In this document: one piece after another, positions 8,483 through 28,800 of the stretch
How positions within the stretch are numbered: the stretch's first letter is position 1
Layout: the number at the start of each line of letters is the position of its first letter
Source of the DNA: Spirogloea muscicola
Taxonomy: Eukaryota; Streptophyta; Zygnematophyceae; Spirogloeales; Spirogloeaceae
Length of the DNA: 29,831 nucleotides
Direction: 5' to 3'
Assembly (NCBI GenBank): GCA_009602725.1
Contig: WELB01000242.1
Coordinates: 43,025 to 72,855, forward strand
Made by a program: the position numbers and the translations under genes
Notes under the pieces: generated by a model
Databases searched by the model: none
What the model saw: the letters and a program-made list of their open reading frames with translations, nothing else
Told to the model about the DNA's origin: nothing

Positions 8483-11274
8483 TTGCAAGAGTTGACCTGG
8501 CACCTAGGATCGATCGAGTCAGGGTTGGCCTCGTTCATATCGCAGAAAGTGCCATTCGGATAGACTTCTACAACTTCGCAATTACCCAGCCTGTCCATCA
8601 ACCACAACTCAGCAAACATCATTACCTCAACAGTATATAGCAAGCACCTTGTTACAAGGTGTAATCTGAAGCCTGCAGGCTGGGAAGCACCTTGCTCAAG
8701 ATTGAGCTTGATCAGAAGGGAGTCAAAGTACCTGCATTCTCTTCTAGAGCAAGTCCTCCCAGCTGGGCGGCAGTCCGTCCATTAGGTAGAGTAGATGGTT
8801 GAGAGTCATCACAGTAGCCATCCCTGCAATTTGCAATATGAAGCGCGCCCCAAGATATGAGATGTACACTTCACAGTAACTCGATAAGCCCATACCTCAA
8901 CCTTAGAGGTCAATGTTGTTACACTGCTATTGTATAGTTAGTGCACATGTTTGCTATTGTGAACAACCTCAAAAGCTGACACCCTATGTGGAGCAGTGAT
9001 ATTGGCAAAGCAGTCCATGTAGAGCGCTGAGTGCCTATCTCAAAGCCCAAAACCATGACCTCCGAGGCTTCGTTGTCCATGCGGATACCAAGTCGCACAG
9101 ACTACACAAGGTACACATTGAATTATGTAAGTGGCCATTGCCACTTGAGCATGTTGAGGTTAGCACTGCAGGGCAGTCTTTACCTGCACAGATAAATGTT
9201 GGAACACTGCCCAGAATTTTCACATATTGCTCCATCTGGATCGTTCTGAAGATGGCAGAAGGCGCTCCCATTGCTGCCAATGACACATACTTCCAACACT
9301 CAAGAGCCAAGTGGGAGAGGTGTCTCTCATCAAGCATGCCTTTGAAGGCCAGCTGTTGGCAGCATGACGCACAGACTAAGGGAAGCTATGATGTATACAA
9401 GCTGTGACAGTGCTGACAGAGTCCTTCACCAAGCATTGTCAGGAGCTAACAGACAGGAATACTCACTCCCCATTCGCTGCTTTGCACATGTAAGAGTTGC
9501 ACAAGCTTGGGGCTGGTGGGCTTGGAGGGTAGTAATCTCCATAATATGGAGCATATTTCTTCGGATCAGGATAATACTGGTACTCTGGGTAAGACCCGGG
9601 CTGGCAATCTGTCCTACCATTGTGTCTTCCATGGCAGGCCCCACTCCTAGAAAGGAGCACAGAGAAGCGAGACTGTGTATTCCAATTTTTACTGGATCCG
9701 TGATTTACTTCTAACCATCTATTCATGCACAGCTTCCATGGCTTCCCACATCTTGATCATGCAATTGGCTGTCACATGATCATTATGCATGATGCTAGAC
9801 ACAGGATGACTCAATACATGGCACTCGTTTGTTACAGAGTATCTTCCTCATACCATAGAAAATGGGGCTATACCATGTAGATGATGAACCAGCGCATGCT
9901 CTCGATTGAGGAGACCAAGCATGTACTCACATGCAAGTCAGTTTTGCACAGTTGTCACTGTATTGGATGAAGCACTTTGCTCCATCAGTATAGTTCTTCC
10001 GCACAGTGCACAATCCTTCTCCGCTGCACAAGCAATATGAAAGACTACTAATGAGTGGGAAAATCAGGCAGTGCACTCTCCATGTCAGGGTTCTTGCAAG
10101 CTGGTGCTGACATGTCTGGAGTTGAGTATCAAAGGTGGATACCGATGGTCTTACTTGCAGAACGTGCTGGAGCAATTAATGTTCTGGTTGGTTGGTCTGC
10201 AATCTCTGGAAGAGTTGTAGAACTGCTTGAGATCACATGTCCCATTGCTGCTCAGCAACACACGTGGCTCAGAATCTGTTCATGACCAAGTGCAAGTGCC
10301 CATTCTCATCAGAGGTCACCAGGCACTGAACAGACGCAACGGTGGTTTCGACCAGCAGACTGCTTCCAGAGGTGATGTCGTACCTTGAACAGCGAGCCTC
10401 AGAGCATGCATAGTCCATAGTGAGTATGACGCCAGGAAATGATGAGCAAAGGTCGCCAACTGCATTGGGATTGACACCCATGAAGGTGCAGACACCAGCC
10501 CTGTACAAACACCACCACTGTGACATCGTGTTCAGCTTAATTTCCTGATGACATGGCTGTACCTCCATGTAGGGTCACCAACATGCGATGGAAGTGGAGC
10601 AAGCATATAGAGGTGAGGATGAGTCCCACATCAGGAGCGCACAGCTGGAGACAAGGAGCTTGAAGGGCCTGCCAGTCCAGCAATACTGATCGGCAGGCAA
10701 GGTTGGAGCACTCAGCCGAGTATACAGTCCCGTTCACAGAGCTACAAGGCGTACCGTCAGCTACGTTGACTAGGACAGTGCTGCACACTTTGTTTGTGTG
10801 GCTGGAGAGACAAATGCAAGATGACCAAACACTCGTTCAAGAAAGCATCTTCATAACCGTATATAGAAAGTACATACTACTTACTTAGCAAGTCAAGCAT
10901 GTGCCAATGACGGCATCCTATCACCAGGAGACCTCTGTGAAGCATTTTTTGATCTTAGGCACAGCCAAGCAGTCCACTAGGTTCGTGAAAGATAAGCCAT
11001 GATCAGATCAGCTGGTAAGCTGTGTGCTAACTTGCAAGATGACATCGAACACTGTTGATCAATGTGTGGCAGGGCACCGTCGCAGACCCAAGGAGGCTCA
11101 TTATCTGGCCATGCGTAAATCCGACAGGCTGCACATATCAAGCAATCAAACATTGTGAGAACATGCATTGAGGTGGAGACAATCCCTAGGTTGTGCAAGT
11201 CACATCGTGCATGATTTTCTCGGACTCCCACTTCAGAGTCCTGGCAAAGGTCCATCTTAAATCTCTCCTGACTG
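8483..11274 (-). other. Array of single-exon cysteine modules, minus copy
   Basis: Exons read by eye (minus): about 11274-11205, 11128-11032, about 10780-10687, 10500-10384, 10247-10155, 10023-9931, 9646-9467, 9273-9184, 8823-8732 and 8590-8483. Most encode about 30 residues with the pattern x-C-...-G-x-x-C-...-C-x(2-5)-C-[K/R], and the last C-[K/R] sits on the phase-2 splice donor. Examples are CTVRKNYTDGAKCFIQYSD and VVEVYPNGTFCDMNEANP. The 9646-9467 exon is longer and rich in Tyr/Pro. Module 8823-8732 is 92 nt against 93 in the plus copy, which breaks its frame. The boundaries of the two marked 'about' are uncertain. Confidence 0.68.
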
Positions 11275-11339
11275 CTGTAGAGGGGCAATGGTTTAGTCAA
11301 AGCAGGTTCGAATAAATATTTGCATGTAACAAGTGGAGA

Positions 11340-11497
11340 AAGCAGGAGAAGGTGCAAGAGAGGAGAGAGAGAGAGGGATCGCGGAGAGAGAGAGGGTAGA
11401 AGGAGAGAGGGAGGGAGAGAGGGAGGGAGGGAGGGGGAGGGAGGAAATATGGGGAGAGCGAAAGAGAGATGGAGAGAGCGAAAGGGGGAGAGGAAGN

Positions 11498-11540
<43 letters not shown>

Positions 11541-11600
11541 AGACAGGGAACGAGGAACGAAAGGGGGGGCTGCGTGAGGTAGGAAGGGGCAAGAGAGAGG
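11340..11600. repeat. GA-rich microsatellite in an intron of the minus LRR gene
   Basis: Purine-only tract of GAGAGA and GGGAGG words with an N at 11497, inside the intron after the LRR cap exon. On the gene's coding strand it reads CT-rich. Long ORFs spelled from it (up to ~320 codons, Ser/Leu or Arg/Glu only) are artefacts of the repeat. Confidence 0.9.
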
Positions 11601-11881
11601 TGGGAAGGTGAGGAGGGTTAATGCAGGCCAAAGGAGGGTGGGAGAGAATGAATGGAAGGGAGGCCATTGCTCACGAATTTTAGGCAAGGCTGCACAAACA
11701 GAGGCTGGCCTTTGGTACTTTGCAGGAGGCGTCAAGCAGTTGTTGCTATAGTGGACAAATGAGGCATTTGGCGCGACACCGACCAAGTAGTTACTGGTGA
11801 CGTCCACCCACGTCAGATATGGGCTGTACTTGAGTAGGTCCGGAGGGAATATTCCCTGGAAGTTGTTGTAGGAGACATCAC

Positions 11882-11949
11882 TGCCATGTGGTGAAGCACA
11901 ACCACTATCGATGACTGCCATGTGGTGAAGCACAACCACTATCAATGGC
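11882..11949. repeat. 34-bp tandem duplication
   Basis: TGCCATGTGGTGAAGCACAA with its following 14 bases occurs twice in tandem (11882-11915 and 11916-11949), nearly identical. It begins at the splice acceptor of the minus-strand cap exon (exon start 11880), so the duplication lies in the intron end and copies the branch-site/acceptor region. Confidence 0.85.
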
Positions 11950-14411
11950 AGCTGACAGTGCCTCAGGAGAGATGGCCAAGAGATGGCTATTTTAGTTATG
12001 TACTTCTATCAACCACATTAAGGCAATCTGCCGAGGCAGCGGAAGCAACACAGACCCGGAGTCTATAGTGATCGTGAGGACTCAACATCACAGTATGCTG
12101 GCCCCTCGCAATTTCGTCAGGTGGCCGGAATAGTGGTAGGCCTGGTAAACGCTGGGCTGAATCGTTCCTTGAAATTGGTTGTGTCCTACATTTCTGCACA
12201 AGACGGGCAGTGGTTGGTGCTTAGCCTCAGTCCAGCTGTGGGCTCTGCCAAGTGGTAGTCAGCAGCCTTATGCTTAATGACTACCCATCAAACGCAATCT
12301 GGCCTCTACGTTGTTATCAGAGTCAGAGCCTTGAGCTTCTCGTGCGACACTCGAGCAAACAGAGACTCGACCCAGGCAAGTCCACACACAGTTCTTGATG
12401 ATTGCTTTCCACATGCGGCAGCATTGTAACAAGAGTATGTGCTGAAGTAGCCTAGGTGCTTACAGGACTTGCAACTTGGTGCACAGCACCAGGTCAGAAG
12501 GAAATAGTCCGGTGAGGTTGTTGTAAGAGAAGTCACTGCATGTGCAGTTGCAACACAATGATCAGATCTGAGGAGGTGCTGCAGCTGGCGGAGACTCTGG
12601 ACGCAAGTAGCTCCTCACAGTAGCTTGTTTGCATCCATGTCACACCACAAGCGTGCTTGCACGATGCTAACATTCGCCAATGAGAGAAGGGATAGTAAGT
12701 AAGAAGCTGTGAGCAAGAATGATGGCTGGAAGGCTCGAATGCACACGCGTGTGTGAGTTCAGGGTTGTGTCAACTAACGGCCCCGAGAGAAACGGGTTAC
12801 GCTCGTTAATTTGTTGTGAGACACTTGACCGCAAGGGGGGAAGTGCAGGTCAGTGCTCTGCCAAGCGGCTAACGCAGATATGTGACCTATGACTGTGTGC
12901 CCTATAAGCAGATGCACTGCACGCTTGCTCAAATCCAGTGTGGCAACATCATGCTGAACATAAACGTGAGAGAGTGAACAAAGGTCATGAGCCCATGTCA
13001 TCCAAAGCTGAGCCAGGGTATCTCGATCAAGCATCTGCTGGCCCCCTCACATTTTCTGAAGCCCTTCTATGAAGTCGATGTTGGGTATGGTGCCGTTGAG
13101 GTTGTTGTAGTCCAGTATCCTACATAGATGCAACATAAAAATATGTTCAGTATAAGCAAGCCTACATGGGGATCAAGGTCATAGATTATGGTAAGTGGGG
13201 AACCTGCAAGAGAATGTCAAGGAAAGTCCTGTGTTTAGGCCCCTTACAATACTTGAAGCCCGTAGAAGCCAACAATGGCTTCTGGTATGTTGCCTGTGAG
13301 ATTGTTGCAGCAGAGATAGCTGAGGAGGACAGCAGAAATGCAACAAGATTTACATAAACGATCAAGCAACAGATACACGGGCTTCGTGAGCTCAGATGTT
13401 TGTCAATAACACTTTCTCCGGGAACAGACCCTCAGATACAGCTGCCTGCACTAACTGCTGCGGCACCTACTGCAACTCGATCTTCCACCTGCTCATAGAT
13501 GCAAAAGAGAGCCATACAAGAGATCACTCAAAATTTGCAGACCTCTGCAATGCGCACTCCTGTTCGGGGAGGATGTCTGGTACTGAAATGAGGTGCTTAT
13601 AAGGAGGCCCTACGTTGGGAGCACAGCATATAAGGAGAAACCTCACATTTCTCTTATCAGTTGGGGATTGTAGAACTTGCTTGGGATGGGTCCAGTCAGA
13701 AAGTTGTGGTCGAGGTTTTCTGCGCCCATCAGAGGCGGATCTTTGACGACCACTTGAATGTCACTCAGATGCTGGAGGTGCCCATTGGGCACATTTGAGC
13801 ATAGAAGCAACCAAGCACACAGAACAGAGTCAAGATGTTGAGTCACGCACAGATACTGGAGATAATAGATTTTGCTGATGGAGGCGGGAATTTTTGTCCC
13901 TATCAGCCGGTTGCCATATAGAGACCTGGCACAGTGCCCACAAGTGCCAAGGTAAGTGTCAAAAGGTAACACGAGTCGAAAGCAAGCCTGTAGATTGCTA
14001 ATTATCAGGAGCACCAGGTCGTCAAACGGCTGCCGGAAGTGGCCTTCTGATGGGTGCTGCCGTGTCTTACACGGTCGTCAAGCTGGTCATGTTGCCCAGC
14101 CAGTAGGGAAGCGTCCCGTTGAGGTTGGCATTCACAACTATCCTGCAAATGCAGATGACAATTGCAACATCTCATTAGCCCTTGACTAGGGAGCAGTGCT
14201 GCTCAGGAAGCTAGAGCATTGGAATATTCTTCGGCGAGGGGAAGCCCGAGACGGTCACTCGAATCATTTCAGTGGCGGTAACGAAGGTCCCAGTGGCAGC
14301 ACGAGCTGGGGAGGTGCGTGCAGCCCGGCGACCGGCACGAAGTCCGAGCAACCGGAGTCTAAAGGGGAGGGTGGTCAACGCGCCGGAGTCCAGCGGCGGC
14401 GTAGTACTCAC

Positions 14412-14739
14412 AGGGAGGAGACTCGGGGCACCCCGCCGGAGACCACGCACTGCATGCCGTACCACAGGCAGCGGCCGCCCGGGGCGTCGCAGCCGGCGCA
14501 GGGGTCGTCGCCCACCCAGCTGGACAGAATCTTGGGGTTGTGCACCCGGGACTTGAAGTCCTGCAGCACCGGCACTGGGGCCCGAGCCCAATGGCGGCGC
14601 CGTCACAGTCGCACGGCGGCGACCCCGGGAGGCAGCGGGGGCGCCGCTCGCGGACTCTAGGCGCCGAACTCGCGGGCGGAGGCGGCGAAGCAGCTCACGG
14701 TCGGGGCTCGCGGCCAGGAGGCGGCGCCGGGGGGAGAAG
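14412..14739 (-). other. LRR N-cap exon and broken signal-peptide exon, minus copy
   Basis: The fragment RRRLLAASPDRE next to the N matches ARRLLAANPDRE of the plus copy, followed by the same GACC|GTGAGC donor (exon end 14699). The next exon (14574-14412) encodes VLQDFKSRVHNPKILSSWVG then DDPC..C....W.GM.C, the classic plant LRR N-terminal cap. It is 9 nt longer than the plus exon. This stretch is much more GC-rich than the rest of the minus gene. Confidence 0.75.
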
Positions 14740-14957
14740 NGAGGCATCAGTAAGGCGGAGACGACTTGCTTGCACGACATGACTTCATCACTGAAGTGGG
14801 CCTTATCCCGACAACCAACACTTAAGATAAGTACTCGGCTCATCGTAACTGGCGGCGGCAGTAATTCTCATTTGCAAATCTCCCATGTCAACATTGAAAC
14901 TCAGAAACCAGTGATAACGGCTCCGGCTCCTTCAGACCTTGTCCATTCCTTTGGGCT
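14740..14957. repeat. N gap followed by a 217-bp duplicate of 20977-21193
   Basis: After the N at 14740, bases 14741-14957 match 20977-21193 co-linearly with, by eye, a single difference (ACTCGG versus ACTTGG). It ends inside a hairpin unit (CCTTGTCCATTCCTTTGGGC). The match abuts an N and coincides with loss of the minus gene's first exon, so an assembly join is as likely as a real recent duplication. Confidence 0.85.
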
Positions 14958-15000
14958 GGCCTTTCCCAGCCACCAGTCAATCTGGCCGCGCTTTCTTCCG
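14925..15000 (+). repeat. Hairpin repeat unit (H6) between the divergent genes
   Basis: GACCTTGTCCATTCCTTTGG, then GCTGGCCTTTCCCAGCCACC and AGTCAATCTGGCCGCG. The same extended string recurs at 19645-19705. It occupies the head-to-head intergenic space, roughly 110 bp upstream of the plus-gene ATG. Confidence 0.8.
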
Positions 15001-15106
15001 CTCAACAGCTTGAGGTCAAGGAGTATTGAAGGCAAAAGGTTCGGGGACTCAGTATTCCAGCTCAGGAGCAGAAGGCACCACCAGCCACGCCACTCCAGCT
15101 GCCACC

Positions 15107-23803
<8,697 letters not shown>

Positions 23804-24329
23804 CGGTGAGTCTTTGTAGATATTTGGGACCGAGCAGGCAAGCTCAAGGAAGTAGGGCTTGTGGTTTTCAGACAGGCTTGATCAGATATACTGTAGCTGT
23901 ACAAGCTATGCTGACTGAGCAATGCAAGATAAGTATCCAAGAGCCTATGAATGAAATATGTAGAGGCTCATATTGTATCAGGCTCATTTTGTGTCAACCA
24001 CAAAACTACCTATGTATGAGGACCTTTGACATCAGCCAGTGTTTGATTTGGGCTTCTGGTCTTGGATAATTCTTATGGTGGTGTTACGTATGAGGTGGAG
24101 TGGTGAGGCGCAATTATCTACACATGTAAAGTCAGATTTGTCATAAGTTTGCTAACGTGTTAGCCACCTGACATTCAATACAACTTTGTCATAGCTTTGC
24201 AAACGTGTTAGCAACCTAAGAATGGATCAGATATGCCTGCAGCGCATGTCAATGCATTACATGTGTGGCTTGTTTCAAGACCAGCTATTAGCAAGGAGCA
24301 GCGAGACAGGGTTTCTGATGTGAGGATTC

Positions 24330-24413
24330 TATCGAGCCTCTGGCTCTGGCCAGGGGACCCACTTCCAGGAGCCTAGCATCTCTGATCTGCGGCTGCTTAG
24401 CAGCGGTTACTGA
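24330..24413 (+). mobile_element. LINE extreme C-terminal remnant (copy g)
   Basis: The frame ending at the TGA at 24411 reads ASGSGQGTHFQEPSISDLRL then LSSGY, matching ASGSRLDASFSASSYSDLML then LTRGY of copy a. Only ~28 codons remain recognisable. It is too short to appear as an ORF, yet the match and the hairpin unit ~70 bp downstream place it in the family. Confidence 0.6.
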
Positions 24414-24479
24414 GTGATTCGCAGCTGCTTTGTTTCTTTTTGTGCTTGTTTTTCTTAGCGCTTTCCCTGGCCCTCTTCT

Positions 24480-24655
24480 CGTACTTTGTTCATTCTTTTT
24501 GGGCTAGCTTTTCCAGCCCCTATCCTCAATGGGCGAGCACTTTCTATCGAGCAAGAGCTCTTCCAATGTAAGGCAGTGGCTGTGAGAAGTAGGGAGCTCA
24601 TCCAAACTGGGAGGCCAGCCCAAAGGAACGAACAAGGTCTTGAAGCGCCGGAAGG
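24480..24655. repeat. Hairpin units in inverted (fold-back) arrangement
   Basis: Plus unit: TTTGTTCATTCTTTTTGGGC, TAGCTTTTCCAGCCCC, TCAATGGGCGAGCACTTTC. It is followed by a minus unit: GCAGTGGCTGTGAGAAG...GGCCAGCCCAAAGGAACGAA then CAAGGTCTTGAAG. The two face each other across about 40 bp, so the pair could fold back on itself. Confidence 0.7.
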
Positions 24656-25455
24656 CTCGAAGAACTCGGAGTTCTATCCGTGACTTCTGCAAATGGACGC
24701 TCGATTAGCAGCAAGTGCGATTCGGAATGACTAGATGGCGGAAAGCGTCGCTTTGTCGCTACCAAGCACTTGTGAGAGCACCTTCCTGAAGATCTTGCTC
24801 TGAAGGCTGGTATACGATTGTGGTTTGAAGCAAAATCAAGTAGTAATGCCTCATGAATAGGTCTATACCTATACTGTTTGCTTGTATATGCTATCACACT
24901 GAAGGCATGCCATGACCTGATTGAGGCCACGACGTGCTGAAGTGACGTGCATGACGTGCATGAAGTCATGACATGCTCTTTTCCGATCATCTACATGCTC
25001 CTGCTACTGCACACTTACAGGTGTTGATTCCTTGTTCAGCACTACATCCTCGCAGCATTTCATCACGGTTAGAACAGGCCACTGGACTTGCTAGAACAAG
25101 TGAGACGTAATTGACATCCAATGTCTGCCGGTACATGGGACTTCTGCCTTCCTATGTCGAACAACGCAGAGGTGGCAGTTCCGCCGACGATTGACTCTGA
25201 CCATGATATGGATCTCAAGTTAGCTCCACCGTCGTTATCACTCCTTTTGCATGCTTTTATCCCAATGGATTTCTTCCATTGGCTTGAAGGGCATGCTCGT
25301 ACCAACAAATTTTATGCAATGCATCACAGTCTTGGTGGAGCACATAGCACGAGTGAAATTCTGCTATGATGCACATCGGAAGTTCACGCCTCTGAAGAGC
25401 ATTCAGCAGTACTGTATTCATGTAGTCGGCCTCGCCATCGAATGGACCTTACGCC
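24656..25455. other. No gene recognised
   Basis: About 800 bp between the plus LRR gene and the RLCK gene, which converge on it. An 82-codon plus ORF at 25121-25369 (MSAGTWDFCLPMSNNAEVAV...) has no motif I recognise. Short palindromic GACGTGCATGACGTGCATGA words occur near 24942-24965. Confidence 0.35.
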
Positions 25456-25857
25456 CCGCTACAGCTCTGGACGTATTGTCCCAGTAAGACGCAATAATTA
25501 GTGTGTGCACTCACAATCAGCAGCTTTAGAAGCTGCTGAAAAAGATCGCTAGCACAGCAACTTAGAATACAGCACGGAGCTTCGAAGCTGCCAAATGACA
25601 ACGTAAGAGTCAGACTGGGCCCCACTGAGACGTCGGCACTTGCTTCTTTGAGGACAACGCCCTAGTGCCGCAACACAAGCACATACTGGAGTGGGAGCCA
25701 CCAACATCTTCATTGTCGGCCTCGCCGCTACAGCTCTGGACGTATTGTCCCAGTAAGACGCAATAATTAGTGTGTGCACTCACAATCAGCAGCTTTAGAA
25801 GCTGCTGAAAAAGATCGCTAGCACAGCAACTTAGAATACAGCACGGAGCTTCGAAGN
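25456..25857. repeat. Exact 132-bp direct duplication ending at an N
   Basis: Bases 25456-25587 and 25725-25856 are identical as read. The second copy ends immediately at the N at 25857, where the kinase gene is cut. This looks like a contig end placed next to an overlapping contig, so the 25588-25857 interval may be an assembly artefact. Confidence 0.85.
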
Positions 25858-28800
25858 GCCGCAGGCAGCGGGTGGCCAAGCGGCGCCCCCGGCGCGGCTG
25901 CCGTGGCATGGGGCGAAGGTGCAGCCGCTGCCGGCACCTGCGATCCTGCGGCTGCCGGGGTCCCACTGGCGGGCTGCTGGAGTCGGCGCAGCGTGCGCGC
26001 GACCTGCAGCATCGTGGGCCGTGTCTTGGGGTCCTCGGCAATGCACAGGCGCGCGAGCGACACCGTGTCCTGCAGCGCTTTCGCGGAGCCCCACTGAACG
26101 CCAGCCCAACAGTGAAGACCCAGTCAAGTCAGTAGACGCATGGTGTCAGCACTAAGCAAGCAGATAAACTCAATCAGTAAAGCTTTGATATTTCTATCCT
26201 CGCAGAGGCACTCTGTCAGACGAGGAAGGATGTACAACCCATGATGATGCAGAGCCGCATGAGAAATGTGGGATGCCATGAAATGTGGACTCTGGTCAAG
26301 ACAGTCACCTGCCCCTCGCACCGTCGGTCCACGAGCGCCTCAACCGACTTCTTGGTGTGCAAGGAGCGCGTAGTCCACGCGACGAGGTTCTGCTCCGCGC
26401 GGGTGCGCCGCATGTCGATCGCCTGCCGCCCACTGATGAGCTCCAGAAGCACCACACCGAAGCTATACACGTCGGACTTGGCCGTCAGGTGCCCTGCAGG
26501 CAGTCAGGACAGCGGAGGCCAAGTCAACATGAGCAATTGGGAGGTGAACATACACTCTGGCGACAGGGAGGTGAGAGGGGCCCTGCCTGCACTGACGGTT
26601 ATCAATCTATGGCAGACTTAGACGGATACTAACTATCCACTTTACTTGAGAGTGTAGGGTCAAGACTGCAGGGTCCTGCTCAACAGGGAGTGACTAAGCT
26701 TAGAACATGGGGTGCAGGGACGGGCGAGGACCTCTACACTCAACACAGAAATCTAAGTCTGTCTGAATCTGCCTCTGCAGGCCATCTTGATGTCGGAGCT
26801 CGCACATTTGGCAGTCCCCCCAGCAGTGACAAGCATCAGATCTTGAGCAAGTAGTAGTTTGTCCGGCAGCTTGGAATCTCCAATGCTTGGCCATTGAGAG
26901 GAGCAGAGTAGGTCGCTGGGTTCTATGCTTGAAGATAGTTTGATGGGCTGGCTGTGATTAAGTCAGCAAGAAATCTCAGGGCTTTGAGTTGCAGGGTCAG
27001 ACAGAAGCAACGCGGGGTGCGGCAAGCCCGTCGCACGATCAAAGCCAGCAAGCACACCAGACGTGGCCAATGCTCGACATGGCCAGAGAATGTCCGAAGG
27101 AGTCTTGATGAGCGGCAGTGCTTGAAAACAAGTCAACTGTAAGCCCCAATCCTTCTCAATACCCTGGCTCTAACTGTGGACAGATTGAGAGAAGTCGGCC
27201 TTCTCATTGAGGCCGACTGAAGTGATCAGGAACACAACCGAAACCCTTAAACCTGAAACCTGAACCCTCAACCCTTAAATCTAACCCTGTACCCTGAACC
27301 CAAAGCCCGCAAAACATCTCAGCTGGCGGGGGGCTTGTTAGCCGGAAAAGGGTAATCATTGAGGACTGACAGCCAGGAGGAGCACAATGGATGCTGCTCC
27401 AGGCCTCTGAGACGGCAGGCCGAGGGGGAGGGATGAGGGAGGGCAGGGAGGTGGGGGGAGGATGCGGAGTGGTCAGGAGGAAGGAGGGAGGAAGGAGGCA
27501 CAGTGATTGGAAGAGGGAGGCTGGGTGACAGTGCTGGCAGGGGGGCGGGAGCTGAGAGACTGGCAGAGGGAAGAGAGAGGGAGGAGGGAGGGAGGGAGGG
27601 GGGGTCACCAGTGAGCATGTAGTCGGGCGCAGCGTAGCCCATGGTGCCCATGACGCGCGTGGAGACGTGCGACTGCTCTCCAGTCGGCCCGTCCTTGGCC
27701 AGCCCAAAGTCCGCCAGCTTCGCAGTCCAGGTCTGCATGCACACGCGGCAGGCATGTCAATGCTGCCGTCGGCGGCAGCCGTAGAGGGAGGGAGCAGGCA
27801 TGTGGAGGGAGAAGATAGGAGCTGGGTCCCCAGAGGCTGGCCCAGAGCCCAAGAAGAGTGTGGAGAGGAGGGAAGGAGAGCGCAGGGGAGGACGAGAGGA
27901 GGGAGGAGGACCAAAGGAGAAGCGGCGGAAGACAGTGAGAGGCGGAGTCAAGGAGGGAGGAGAGGGCCAGCGCACCGCGTCGAGGAGAATGTTGGAGGTC
28001 TTGAAGTCGCGGTAGATAATGGATTTCTCGAGCTCGTCGTGCAGGTGCGCAAGGCCGAGCGCAGCCTCGTACGCGACCTTGAGGCGCGCCGCCCATGGCA
28101 GCGGCTGCATGTTGCCTGTGCACGAGTGGAGAGAGGAGGGTGACAGCTCTTAGTCACGGTAAGGGGAGGAGATGGGGATGTAGGAGAAGGTGTAGAAAAA
28201 AGGGTGAAAGGAGAGCCGGGCGAAGGGGCGCGGGAGAAAGCCGCAGGAGGGAGGCTGCAGAGCAAGAAAACGAGGCCGGGGCGAGGAGGGACGACGGCCG
28301 GGGAGCAAAGAGCAGGCCAGAAGGAGGTGGGAAGAACATATACAATGTCTACAACCGCCACCATGATCTCCGTGACCTTCGTTAGCTAACTCAGTAGTGA
28401 ACACCTCTACGTCTGCCACTCGCTTGTTGTAATAGGACCTCTTGTAACACTCTGTGAACATCTCGTTAAGCTCTAACGGTATGACGGTATGATGGTAGAG
28501 ACGGGTTTGGGGCGGCACCGCGCGTGAAGAGGTGGTGGTCGAGCGAGCCGTAGGGCATGAACTCGTACACCAGCGTCTTGGGCGCGTCCGGGCAGTAGCC
28601 GACCAGCCGCACGATGTGCGGGTGCGACAGCTGCCCGAGGTACATCACCTCCGTCTGCGCGGCGCGCGGAGTGGGGAGGGCAAGAGCGGACAGGTGTGAG
28701 TGACGCGCCTCGAGGAGGTGGGAGTTGGCCAAACAGTGGAGGATAGAGGGAGAGAAGTGCAGACAGAGGGCGTCCAGATGAGGGGACGGAAGAGGCGGCC

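Larger units (their letters stand above)
7981..14739 (-). pseudogene. LRR plus cysteine-module secreted protein, minus copy (damaged)
   Basis: This is an exon-by-exon paralogue of the plus-strand gene at 15107-23803. Predicted exons on the minus strand: 14739-14699 (end of the signal-peptide exon, cut by the N at 14740), 14574-14412 (LRR N-cap), LRR exons 14142-14071, 13925-13851, 13719-13647, 13319-13248, 13119-13051, about 12828-12740, 12535-12464, 12193-12110, cap 11880-11675, then cysteine modules from 11274 to 7981. No transmembrane or kinase segment is seen, so a secreted role is inferred. Signs of decay: one extra nucleotide at the third LRR exon, a GCAG-to-GCGG acceptor change plus a stop in the sixth, a GC rather than GT donor at 12109, and a 1-nt deletion in the module at 8823-8732. 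Consensus errors could explain the single-base changes but hardly all of them. Confidence 0.72.

Noticed and set aside
10977-11945. 322-codon minus ORF across 11.3-11.6 kb
   Set aside because: It reads through real exons, then the intron and the GA/CT microsatellite containing an N. Only the exon parts are supported.
27204-28143. Large ORFs on both strands in the RLCK region
   Set aside because: They are readings of pyrimidine-rich introns or wrong frames of kinase exons.
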